Shown here: positions 1 to 11,921 of the stretch, in pieces
How positions within the stretch are numbered: position 1 is the first letter of the stretch
Layout of the letters: every line of letters starts with the position of its first letter
NCBI GenBank assembly: GCA_040954595.2
Contig: CM082593.2
Span: forward strand, 11,098,001-11,162,000
DNA length: 64,000 nt
Source of the DNA: Balanoglossus misakiensis
Lineage: Eukaryota > Hemichordata
Reading direction: 5' to 3'
Made by a program: the position numbers and the translations under genes
The notes under the pieces: generated by a model
What the model saw: only the letters and a program-made list of their open reading frames with translations
Told to the model about the DNA's origin: nothing
Databases searched by the model: none

Positions 1-1637
1 GATGATGCATGTACAGTGATGGGAAATGTATCAATCCACTCCTGCACTAGATTTGCATACAGTGCCATACCTTTTAGGGCTATTTTCTTGACCCTTTTGA
101 TAGTCTGCTGGCCAAAATTGGCTGGCCAAAGTGGCCAGCAGAGACATTCTTCCAATACCCTTCATAGTGCCAACAGACAAGGCTTGGATATACAACCTGT
201 GTTGCTTGTAAGGCACACATCTCCAATTGGTACATTGGGCCAATTATACTGTACATGTGTACAGCTAGGAAAAAAATATACTTCATCATAGTTTCCATGG
301 TCAGCAGCTTCAATAACTTGTTGCCTTTTCTTACTGAACATTTTGACTTATAAAGAAGTATAACAAGAATAAAGTTGTCCAATTAGTGTTGGCAGGGGGG
401 TGGGGGATGTGTTCTCCCATACAAAGGTGTATAGGTATGTAGTCTTTAAGAAAAACTTGGGGTAAATGACCAGAAAATTTGACTTATAATACAAATAGGT
501 CGGGTTTTGGGCATTTACACGTGTTGATGTTATCGACTGGGGCGACAGACTACCATCCGAAAAAATTTCAAGTACCCCCCCCCCCCTCGGGTGCCGGCCA
601 GTGGGATGGAGGTGATAGAAACTGTTGTAGATACAATAGAGGCCTACAACCTGAAAACCTTCTGGCTTTAACCGAGGACTTGCCATTAAAGATACCTGTA
701 GGCCCCTATATGCTGCTCCCACATACACTCCCAGTCCTAAACCTTGCATCTGATTTGTGGTGCAGATGAAGAATTAAGATTGGCTTGACAATTAACACAC
801 TTAATTGCCTGTTATGAGATATAATACATACAATCATGGGACAAGAATGGCAAAAGTTAAATTATCCAGCAGGTGTTTGAATTATGCAAATTAGAGCAGT
901 TGTCTAATATTGCCATGTCAACCATGTTGAAATTGTTTTAGGTACCCATATTAATGGAAACCCTGCAAATTCGATATTACACACCATTTAAAACAAATAT
1001 GGGAAATTAACATGTTAGAGAAATTTGGCGGCCATTTTGGATTATGCAAATTAGAACAGTTGTCTAATATTGCCATGTCAACCATGTTGAAATTGTTTTA
1101 GGTACCCAGGAGAGTTGAATGAAAATGCCATTTGCAATGCAGTTGTCTTGTATTGGGTGCCCATATTAAGGCATTCTTGAAAACGAAACATTATTCATCA
1201 TTTTGACGCAAACAGAAAAGGTGTTCAAATGCAAATTGGAAGAGTTGCCCAACCCTGCCATATTTGCAATACAGTTGTAGTGACTGTCAACTCGACTACA
1301 GACAGTCTCGATGAACACAAGACATGATCCCAATTTGCAAGCTGAGTTGAAACTGACTGCTGCAGTAACTTAGCTGTGGGAATGTCTTGTGTGATTTAAA
1401 ACAATGATGACCAAATTTAACACAGTTTCTCTGAGGTAACCATTTAGCTTTCAGGACTAAGTTTGTTTAAGAATCCTTTATTCTACCCAAGGAACAAATT
1501 TCCTTAGAATTTCACAACTGAGACACAGTTTACAGATATACAAAAAGTGCGTACTACAAACATAAGAAATTGTTTGCATTTTTTTTTTCTGATGGCAATG
1601 CATTTGACTGTAAACAGACATTGACGTCCTTTAGTAA

Positions 1638-2476
1638 GGGACTGTTCAGTTTTGGTGGAGGGGGGGGGCAAAAGTTTGTGTCATTGGTTTTCAAAATCAG
1701 GCCGACACCCCCTTCAACCAGGACCAAAAAAATGATGACCCCCCCCCCCCCCCCCCCCCTTTGACAGGACCAAAATATGATGACCCTCCTCCCACCCCGA
1801 AAACATTCGCCATCCTTATCTTATGTACACTGACTGTATGCAATAAAGGTAAAGGGTCTCCTCACACCTCAATTCTAAATTTCTTAAAAAAATTTATAAT
1901 TTGAAGTGTATAATAGTATAGCGTTGCAATAAAGAAGGTCTATGGATAAATTAAAAGGACACGTCAATATAATAGTTGGTAGAATTGGTAAAACAAGAAA
2001 AGTGGAAGGGGTGGGTGTACGTAGGACAATTTTGTAAAATACAATTAATGCATTTTAATGAACTCAAAGGCAAATTAACTTAATGTTGGGGAAGACAAAT
2101 TTGACTTTTGCCACTCAAAGTTAACATCAGTGGGGGTGGGATGGCAAGTATTCTGCCCTGGTACACTATATGTGGCGAAGAAATAAGGGGATGGGTGTGG
2201 GAGGGGATGTCCTCCTTCCACATAAGAAAACTTTGTAAAATATGTAGCTCAAAGTTGCATTTTAATGAAGTCAAAAGCAAATTACATGTATCTCAATGTT
2301 TGAAAGGACCAATTTTACTGTTGCCACTCCACTCAAAGTTAGCATCGGTGGGTACATGTATATGACATCCCCCCTAAACGTTTGAAAAAAAGATGACTCC
2401 CTCTTTTGGATTTCAAAATTTAAGTGACCCCCTGGATTTTGCCAGCCTCCCCCCACCGTAAAAACTGAATGGTCCC
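1638..2476. mobile_element. Harbinger-type MITE, 839 bp, with empty sites in the window
   Basis: The termini are GGGACTGTTCAG and CTGAATGGTCCC (one mismatch), flanked by TAA on both sides (1,635-1,637 and 2,477-2,479). A 3-bp TWA duplication is characteristic of PIF/Harbinger elements. The same locus without the insert is seen three times: near 40,005, near 10,255 and near 31,245, each reading 'agtag(c/t)gctatttt'. The interior is non-coding, with long C and G runs (1,739-1,759) and two related 'ccactcaaagtta' blocks. Confidence 0.8.
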
Positions 2477-3299
2477 TAAGCGCTATTTTGTCAGTGAAAT
2501 GGCTCCATTATTATCCCTCCAACCATAGTTGAAACGGAGTTAAATATGTACAGCTTGAAATCATAAAATGTTGCAAAATTGAACCAAGAGTTTGGTCAAT
2601 GATCAAGTTCTTACAGCTATTACTAGAACCATACAGTCTCAGCGAACAAGAGACATTGGTCCGATTTGCAAGCCGAGTAGGAACTGACTTTGCCTGCACA
2701 CAGATGTGCCAATTTCAGCGAATCTTATCGTATTTAAAAATGAATATGGAGAATTGTTATCTGTGTTCCTATTGCTAGCCTACATACATGTAGCTGTTGT
2801 CATTCTAGTGTTTTTTTTCTGTATACCAAAATTGCCACACTGTTTGGGATACTTTTATCAAATGTTATGTGATACTATATCAGCCTGTTTTGGGGATCTT
2901 GACAATGACATATATTAGACTTTTCATACACAGCATGAGGTAGAATTTCAGAAAAGATTAGGTAATAAGACTGCATATCTCATAGGAAATAATCACTTTA
3001 GAAGTATTACGATAAAAAAAATCATTTCACTCTTATTGGGAGCATACATTTGTAAAACATACATACAGACATGAATACAGACATAGAGAGATCAAGGTGT
3101 ATACGATTTTCAGTGGGGGAGGGGGTCCTCCTTAATTGCAAACAACTATGTAATGGTAATTTCCCTTTTATAATAACAATTTTTGAGGTATAAGGAAAAA
3201 ATATCAAACAAAATAAACAAAAAAAACTAATTCAGCTATGATTTGATTCAATTATCATTCTAAAGAAGCACATATCATTAACTCACTACTAAACTTTTA

Positions 3300-4480
3300 A
3301 AGTGATCAACCATGCACTTTCTGAGAATTTTTTTTATGCCCCCAAAATACAATTTTTTCATTTTCAGAACATTTATGATATATCACAGTAAAAAAATCCC
3401 CTGGAAACTGCAAAACAAAAAATTGCAAAGCAATCAAACAAAAATGGCAAAAATTGTCCACAAAAACTATATTGACACTTCCATCATAGGATTTGTTAAA
3501 ATGTCGTGATAACACACCTAGGAACCTGCAAACCAAATTTCAAAGAACTGTGAGTAGAGGTTTTTGAGTATTTGACCAAAATCACCCCAAAAATATACTT
3601 CAAACCAGATATTAACTGAATATGCTCACGTGCAGTACTGTGATTGGTTGACAGAATAACAAGATTAGAAAAACCAGTGTTAAACCAATTTGGTTTATAG
3701 TGTATATGGTGTAAGGGTTGTGTGTTGCACCATTGTGAAATGTAAACATGTTTGTGGAATTGTTGCCTTGTCAATTTTTGTAAGGGGTTATGAGTCATGT
3801 ACCCCATCCTGAACTGCATAAAAAGATAAGTCTATGGAATTCTAAAACTCGTTGATCAAAAATGGCAAGAAATATACCAAAAAGTATGAATATTTCACCA
3901 GATTTCAACAAATCTGATTTCTGTTCATGCCTAAGAACCTCTTTAACAAGTTTCAATAAGGAAGACATTTTGGCAAACAACAGGTAATTCAGACAAATCT
4001 GACTGATATCACATATATGAATTCCCATTCAAAGTTTCCAATCAATTGGACTTGTGGTTTCACTGAAGACTATTTGGCCAAACCCTGCAGAATTCCCAAA
4101 AAATACAATTATGCAAATTTCTTTACAATTTGATCATATCTGACTGAGATCACCCCTAGAAACCCAAATACAAAGTATCAAAACAATTGCACTTACAGTT
4201 TCACGGGATTTGATTTTTTGACAAAACAGGAAATATTGCCCAAAAATGCATTTTTGCAAATTTCACCACCGTTTGCACAAATGTGATTCAGGTAAGCCTT
4301 ATGAACCTCCATACCAAGTTTCCAATCAATTGGACATGTAATTTCAGAGAAGAATTTTTTTAAACAAAACTGCAGAAAATTCCCCCAAACATTCATAAAA
4401 AATAGCAAACGCCAGATACTGACTCCACCTGAACAAAATCATACGAGGTCTTCCCATAGTACTTGCACACCAATGCACGC
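3300..4480. repeat. Degenerate tandem modules (~115-135 bp)
   Basis: The phrases 'aaatttca', 'ccaaatttcaaag' and 'ccaatcaattggac' followed by 'tttca(g/c)..gaa' recur at irregular intervals. Related blocks occur at 8,580-9,200, 32,650-33,300 and 38,880-39,110. The pattern is non-coding, and its unit length drifts through indels. Confidence 0.5.
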
Positions 4481-5810
4481 CAATTTTTAACTGAATCTGA
4501 TCCGCTGTTATTAAGTTTTTCAATTTTGACTATTTGAACATTTTTCCAGTTAATACCAGTATGCATTTTTTCGCAATAACAATTTCTATGTACACACTAA
4601 ATATCAGTAGTTTCAAGTTTTTGATGTTGATGGACATACACATACATACATCAATACATTTAGACGAAACTGATCCATTCACAAAATACATAATTCTGTA
4701 TGAGGCACACATACAGACATACATAGACGACGGACACCAACTTATGCTATAAGCTGACATTGATATACATGTTAGCCAAAAACCAAAATCAACCTCAAAA
4801 TAGACATTAAAATATATTGCACCACCATGAGAAGACAAATTCATTTTTCGACAAATTTTCTGGGGCGTCATTGATATAGCATGGCATATTGTCAAAGTAC
4901 GTAGTCTCTGTGATAAGATTCCATACACACAAAATGGTAACCTTGGAAGTCCAGCTGACGTAGTTATGCAATGGCGTCTCGTGTATTCCGTCGCCAAAAA
5001 ATCATCGTAAAATTGATAGTCGGGGTCACAATTCAAGACGACTTTCTCTAAATTCTTTATGAATGGATTAAATCGAAATCGAAATGTTGACGTATGACGT
5101 ACGGAATGAGATCTGAACAGACATTCAATGTTATCATTCTCGCTCGATCACATATTGGGTAAGCCATCTAGCAATCGCTATATAGTATTGGCGATAACAG
5201 ACTGTCTATAAACTCACAAAACGGATTTTACTGTTGAGTGTGATCAACCGCCACGTTATTTTTCTCTGAACAATAGACAAATAGAAAGCCTGGTGACATT
5301 TTGAGATTGACTGCGTGAGGACCACAATATGCGTGAATCATTTACCGTTTGTCTTGATGAATGGGTCACGTCATAGTCATAACGCGGATTCGGCTGCACG
5401 CCAACTATCCGCCATATTGTCTCCACTAACTTACTCGTAAGTAGTTTCAAACTTCATTTGAAAAGAGTATTCGTCTGACAGTCCTGTAGATTAACAATTT
5501 ACGCTCTATGAAGCAACTAAACAACGTTAGCTTCCTTGTGGATTCACGTAGGGAAGTTATTCGTAACGACGGGTACATCGTCTGAGCATGGACAGAACAA
5601 CGGCAATATCGCCAGGAATGTCTCATTTCACAGCGCCCTCAAACAGTCGATCTCCTCAAACTATCGTTTCCACTGGTCATATATGCGGCATTAACGAAAG
5701 CTAACATAGACAACCATGTAATAGAAAAATTAAAACTTAAATAACTTCATTAATATCAAAGCCACACCCACCAAAACATTTTCAGTTCTTGCCATATGAT
5801 ATCTGAACCT

Positions 5811-5880
5811 GTGTACTAAATTTGGTTGAAATCGGTTCAGCGGTTCTTGAGATATCGGGTATACAGACAGACACACACAC

Positions 5881-5913
<33 letters not shown>

Positions 5914-5915
5914 TC
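5811..5915 (+). repeat. Repeat 3'-tail with (CA)n/(CATA)n microsatellite
   Basis: A core 'aaatttggttgaaatcgg', then 'ttcagcggtt', runs into CAGACAGACACAC and CATACATA repeats. Cognate tails lie at 9,372-9,475, 38,108-38,240 and, inverted, near 32,463-32,640. The core-plus-microsatellite layout resembles the 3' end of a retroposon, but no coding part is attached. Confidence 0.4.
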
Positions 5916-8319
5916 GCTAAACCATAAGCTCACGTGATTTTCACGTGAGCTAAAAATGAAAAAAAATCCATGAGGTCTCAAAATGAATACACACCAATTT
6001 CTAAAGCAATTTGACCAGTTTCCACCAATTTCACATTGGTCCCAGTGGTAGATAGACATATACGAAATGGGAACCAAAGAATAAAACACATTTCAAAGAT
6101 TTAACACATCTTTTTCCTCAAGAGTGTTTTTCAAATCTTCTCCACATCCTTCAAAATCGCCACCATAAAGCCATATTACTTGTAGTGCTTATGTTTGTCT
6201 TATCTAGGTGATGCATACCACTATAGATATGTACCCTTTGTATAGAGGCAGATTAAACAGGTGTGGTACCTGTTAAATATCTGACTTCTTTAAATTACAG
6301 CCACAATCGTCTGTCAACAAGATGTTCATGTAGATGTATACCTAGCAGTAAGCTTATTTAGATTGACAAATCTTAGATGAAAATAATGAAAAAGTGGCAC
6401 AACCCTTAGGGCTTTAACTAGCAGCTTTATGCCAGATGAGTTCGAGTCTAACGATGTAATGTTGACATTAAGGTTTCATTGAAATAACTTGGGAACCTCT
6501 CTACTATTTGAAGCACCAAAGCTGTGAAAAACTTCCTTCTTTCCCTGAGTTTTTTATGAATATGTTCTAATCTGGGACAAAAATTTGTTGCCAAGTGTCT
6601 TGACTCCTTTACCAAATGTCAGGGACCGGATTTTTTTCAGCAAAATTTCAAATAACCTTGGCTGATTTTTTACCTACTTTCACATATTGGGTAGCATGAA
6701 AAAAAGTATGGCTTCCAGAAGGGTTATAGATACAGTGTTTTGTAATAACAAGAATTAACATGAAACTATAATTTCATGGTTAATTTAGGACCGCCTTAAT
6801 CTATGGTAACGTCATTAAATATTTGCATATCTAATTGTAGGCTATCCAGTGGAGGGAGAAACCTAAACATGGACAACATTGGGGTCAAAATTGTTTGACA
6901 GAACTTTGGGTGACTTTGGGTAAACCTTGACCAACATTACTATATCTTGGCATCCAGAGCAGATGCAACCTTGACACTTGGAGTGATGGAAATGCATAAT
7001 GGAGTATTATGTCTCAGCTAGTCACAGTGCTTTTGCTGTGTTTTATGTCTTTTATTCAGCCAAATTAGATGTTTTTTATTACATATTGGCTGTGTTTGCC
7101 AGTACTTTTTAGCTGGTCACACTGCCTTAAGACAATGTATTCTCAAAATACCATGCAATCATTATGAAGCATATACAGCAGACAAAGTTATGGTATGACT
7201 GAACTTGCCCTTCTTTGTGACTAAAGCATGACCGGCCTGTCTTAGGTGGCCCCTACCTAGGGGCTTTACCCGTCATTGGCTCACAGTCTGAGAAATCAGC
7301 TCTGCAGGGAAGTTAACGATGTAACCCACCATTAAAGCTTGGATTTCCGCTTTTTGTATCTGATGCCTGGCTGAGGCCTTCTTAGGATCTACCCAACGCT
7401 GAGTAGGCTATCCCGTCATTGGCACACAGTCTCAGGGAGGGAGTCCAAAGTTCAGTATACCAGCAAAGCCTTTATATTGTCCATTCTTTTTAAGAGAAGG
7501 CTGGCTGCTGTAGAAAAATGTTGATCTCAAATGTATCATGTCCAAAAAAAGGCAGACTTCCAGCCCTATTGGTTAGGCTGGCATTAGGTATGTACATAAT
7601 TAATGAGACAAGACATAATATTCCATTACATAGTTCCATAACTCCAAGTGTCAAGGATGTATCTGTGCCGGATGCCAAGATATAGGAATGTAGGTCAAAG
7701 TTTGCCCAAGACCACCCAAAAGTTTGTCAAAAGATTTTGACCCCAGAGTTGTCCATGTCCAGGTTACCACATCCTCTAGAATAAGATATGCACATATTTA
7801 ATGAGGTTACCATAGCTCAAGGGGGTCTTTAATTAACCATCAACATTTAGTTTCATATTAATGCATGTTAATATAATACACTGTATCTATAACCCTACTG
7901 GTAAGCCTAGAATTAGGTACATGCGAAAGTTTTTGACAAGATAGATAAGTTGTAAAATATGTACATGAACCTGACAATTGACTTAAAATAACATAAGGCA
8001 GACTTGATACTTATCGGAGATAGATACTAATAACAACAGTGATGTTAATTACACCGGGAATGTTTGTCTTATTATAGCTACATGTAAAAGACTGCTTGAG
8101 GTAATGTAATTAAAGTGACCACTTGCGATTCACCTTCAAAGTGCTATGCAAGTCTACGGTACATTGTTTTTCCAATGATTGGACAAAGGATATTCATAAT
8201 GTGTAATTAAGGCTGGATAGCATTTTCAATGTAATAAGCCCTGCCTTCACTATAATCTTACGCCAAATCAACATTGTTCAGTTTATGTTAATAATTTCAC
8301 TAAGGGACACTTGTTACAT

Positions 8320-8420
8320 CAAATTTCCCAGCAAGGGGTGTCAGATTACTGGGCAAGTGGCATGCATGACACTAGACGATACTTTTGGAAGCAAAGCGGA
8401 CAGAACACGGCTGGATATAG
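8320..8420. repeat. Dispersed repeat, copy 1 of 3
   Basis: A ~100-bp block containing 'agcaaggggt', 'tttggaagcaaagcggac' and 'agactaggt' recurs at 35,040-35,140 (inverted) and in an intron of the minus-strand gene at 56,530-56,640 (same orientation). Confidence 0.6.
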
Positions 8421-11395
8421 ACTAGGTAATTCTGAATGTGACCATGAACTGTACCACAGACTCTGTATTGTATGTTTCTGAAGAATCCCATTTAACCCAG
8501 ACATCAACATACTTCAACCTTGTAAGAAGTAGAACATACATGATTTACTAGTAAATATTTGCTAGGTTATTACACACTTTGGATTACACAAAAATAGGTG
8601 TGTACACCGCTGTGACATTGCCAAGCAGATATGACCTACCAGGTAACCTAATACAATTTCACAGGAATCGGAGTATTTTCAGTGAAAACAACATTTCTTC
8701 AACAATGACAAAAACTGCCTCAACCACAAAAATTCAGATATCAACAAATCCAACAATATCTCACTTCAATCACCACAAGGAACATGCCTACCAAAATTGA
8801 AAGCAATTTGACATGCGGTTTCAAAGAATACAAATTGCAAAAATTGCCTCAAGACCACAAATATGCAAATTTCACCAAAATGATATACAACATTACTTGG
8901 GTTACCTCATGGAACAAGCAAACCAAAATTTAAATGCAACCTGACCTGACATGGAGTTTCAGAGAAAGTGATTTTTGACCAAAAATGACAAAATTACATT
9001 TCCCAAAAATTACAAATTTTGCCACAATTTAAACAATACTAACAAAGATTACCTATAGGAAATAGCTTACTAAATTCTAGATACAATTCACGATATTAGC
9101 TGAAAGTATATCAGGCGTGACATAAGCTACATGCATACAAATGTTCAAAGCAATCTGACCAGTTGTTGAGTTTCTGAGTTTTGATCAATTTCACATTGCT
9201 CCAGGTAATTAGCATATTTCATTTGAACAGGCGTGCCTGCATCTAAAAACCCAATATCAAGACTTACCACACAGACTCTGTATTGTATGTTTCTGGAGTA
9301 ATCAAATAAAACCAATCATGAAAATACTTCAACCTTCTTAATATGAACAAAATCCTATTTACAGGCTGGCCTACATCTACACACCAAATATCAAGGGGAT
9401 ACGCGAAGGGGTTTTCAAGTTTTTGATGTGGACAGACATACATACATCCATACATACTACATACACACATACAGAGGCAACTGACTGGTCAGAAGGCATG
9501 AGCAAAAATGCAGGAAATCAATGTTGTGACACTGGTAGTAGGCCTTAATGTATACAATATCAAGACAGTTTATTTAACATGAAGTTTGATATGTTCATAA
9601 TCATTCAGAGCTAAGCATATTTTGAAATTGTAAAATTAATATTAATCACATGAAAACTGACAGCATGCTTTCATTTGGGAATTTAGGTATTGTAATTAAC
9701 ACTAACAGTCATGAAACTATTGAATCGTCAATAAAATCATACAGTAGAAATTAATGGGTTTTCTATTTGTATGCGATATGAAAATGCAACTTGTGGTCCT
9801 TCGGCCAGTAAGAGGCATCAGATAATATTGTAAGACCCAGTTGCCCAATTGATTAGACCTACATGTATGCGCTGTGTGAAGCGCAAGTTATGGCAACTGA
9901 ATTCACAGGACACTGAAGAAAGTGGAATCACTCAAGGTACATATGTATACATGTAGGCTAACAATCACAACACAGAGAATAGTTCTCCATATTCATTTTT
10001 AATACGATAAGATTCACTGAATTGGCGCATCCATGGGCAGGCAAGGTTAGTTCCAACTCAGTTTGCAAATCAGGCCCATGTATCTTGTTCCCTGAGACTG
10101 TCTGCTTCTAATAATAGCTGTAAGAACATAATCGTTGACCGAATGGTTGGTTCAATTTTGCAACATTTTATGATTTCAAGCTGTGCAATATTTGCAACTC
10201 AGTTTCAACTTTGGTTGGAGGGATGATGATGAAGCAATTTCACTGACAAAATAGCACTACTAACTGACGTCAATATTTGTTCAAAGTTAAATGCATTGCT
10301 ATCAGAAAAATGTATACTAAAAGTTTCGTATGTGAATAATAACACTTTTTCGTATAACTGCAAACCCTGTCACAGTTGTGAAATTCTAAGAAAATTCATT
10401 CATTAGGTAGAATTCGTGCTTTATGAATTCTTAAACAAACTTAGTCATGAAACCTAAATGGTTACCTTACACATGTTGAGGCTCGACTTCTGTGATATGA
10501 TAGTCTTTAATTAATGTGTATGTGATTCCATACAAATCCATATGATTACCTGAACATACAAAATAAATTAAAAATAAATACATAAATTAAAAATAAATAA
10601 GTATCTCATACATATGCATAAGTGCTTGTGAGAAATATATCATATATCTAAATAAACCTGTCATTTATTGACCTCATTTTCCCAGTAAACCAAAGGACTA
10701 AATTGCACTTTAATATTACAGCTTCATTTCAATGCAACAGGTACACTACATCATAAGGGAACAAATATGCCAGCTCAACATTTATATAAACAGTGTCAAA
10801 ATATAAGTGGCTACAAAAGCTTGTGTCCCTTCAATCCATTCTCCCACTCAGGTCAAACGTGTTACATATTAAAATTGCAATGTGCATAATATACAATTAG
10901 TCTTTTGTAAATTCAGACTGAGAAAATATGACTGATAAACATTATCTGGCACATGTTGGTGAATGGCTGGCGTTGATGTTGTGGGTTGAAATCCGAACTA
11001 TGATTATCGCGGGTACAAATCACATTTATTTTCTCAGAGACAACACGTTTGCAACTTCGGGACAGAAAGGTGAAAACGAACGTCATTAGTTCTTGGGAAA
11101 AAACTCTGAAATCAATTTCGGTGAGGTCAAATGTGTTCCAAAGGCAAACCGTTTCTGGTAAACAAATCAATGGCAAATAGTTACTTCGGCGACTTACCAA
11201 TCAATCAACATGGCTGCCAAATCGTTGGATATCCCGGTTTCATCTCGCGACCATTCTATCTTCCGATATGGCGTTGCTTGGTTAAATTCGCCTCTTCTTT
11301 GCCGACATAGTCGGGCGACAGCGGTCCAGAAGCATATACAGCGACGCCATCTTGTTTACAATGTGAAGTATCAACTGCGCATGCTCAATGGTTGT

Positions 11396-11860
11396 TGATT
11401 GGAAAGTGGGCAGAGCCTGCAAGATCCAGGGTTCGCTTGACCGGCCAAACGCGGTTATTCTCCCTAGACCAAATCATTTAAGCGTCAGGCGTAATACATC
11501 ACATAATTGACTGGAAAACTAAACAGTCTTCCACCTATATATCAACACAGTTTATTAAACCAGCACCCGCGCAAATATTCACAAGTATATGATTAAAATT
11601 GATGAAATCATTAATCGCACGGTTACAGCTGTCATAGTTTCTAATAATATTATTCACTGGTAGCGCTGACATACCATGTTGAAACTTGTCGCGGAAAACA
11701 AGATAATTGATCTTACGGTGTCATTTGTTTTTAAAAAGTGCTTAATAACTATTGATCCCATTGATATATTTTTTCCATATTTATATATTTTTCGCAAATT
11801 TTGACTGCTTGGGCTACTAATAGCATGGTGATCACAATGGATTTACCACCTCCCAGCTGC
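11396..11860. other. Single-copy spacer upstream of the small secreted-protein gene
   Basis: Homology with the right arm ends near 11,395. From here to 17,144 no partner is visible in the window. No gene is seen in this stretch, and it probably holds the upstream promoter region of the gene starting near 11,890. Confidence 0.4.
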
Positions 11861-11862
11861 GT

Positions 11863-11870
11863 TATAAAAG
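11863..11870 (+). promoter_or_regulatory. TATA box of the small secreted-protein gene
   Basis: TATAAAAG lies 52 bp upstream of the ATG at 11,922. With initiation about 30 bp downstream this leaves a 5' UTR of roughly 30 nt. Perfect TATA boxes are uncommon by chance directly ahead of a signal-peptide exon, so the two observations support each other. Confidence 0.55.
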
Positions 11871-11921
11871 AATGCCTATTCTGTGGACACTAGCCTCATC
11901 GAAGACCGAACGTGTTCATCG

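Larger units (their letters stand above)
1435..10466. mobile_element. ~9.0-kb segment with internal inverted ends (left copy)
   Basis: The two ends are inverted copies of each other: GGTAACCATTTAG at 1,435 and CTAAATGGTTACC ending at 10,466. Homology runs inward through 2,500-2,800 against 9,940-10,250. Outside these points the two flanks are unrelated, so these look like element borders. The neighbouring triplets are tga and tta, so a target duplication is not clear. No transposase is visible. It could be a non-autonomous TIR element or an older foldback carried along in the larger duplication. Confidence 0.5.
190..11395. repeat. Outer palindrome, left arm (inverted copy of 30,340-41,885)
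   Basis: Reading 30,340-41,885 on the minus strand reproduces this arm in order. Anchors compared by eye are 199-330 with 41,755-41,880, 700-1,180 with 40,600-41,460, 1,440-1,620 with 40,000-40,220, 3,480-3,600 with 38,900-39,020, 5,960-6,110 with 38,700-38,870, 6,480-6,540 with 38,310-38,360, 7,890-7,960 with 35,530-35,590, and 10,450-11,390 with 30,345-31,060. About 10% of positions differ at the outermost anchor, with many indels. I see no convincing protein-coding gene in the arm. It is filled with short repeats of a 'caaatttcacc / caccaaatttcaaagcaatttgacca' type. Confidence 0.85.

Noticed and set aside
11210-11398. 62-codon frame partly conserved at 30,156-30,500
   Set aside because: The similarity is just the inverted DNA repeat; the two frames diverge and show no coding-type substitution pattern that I can see.
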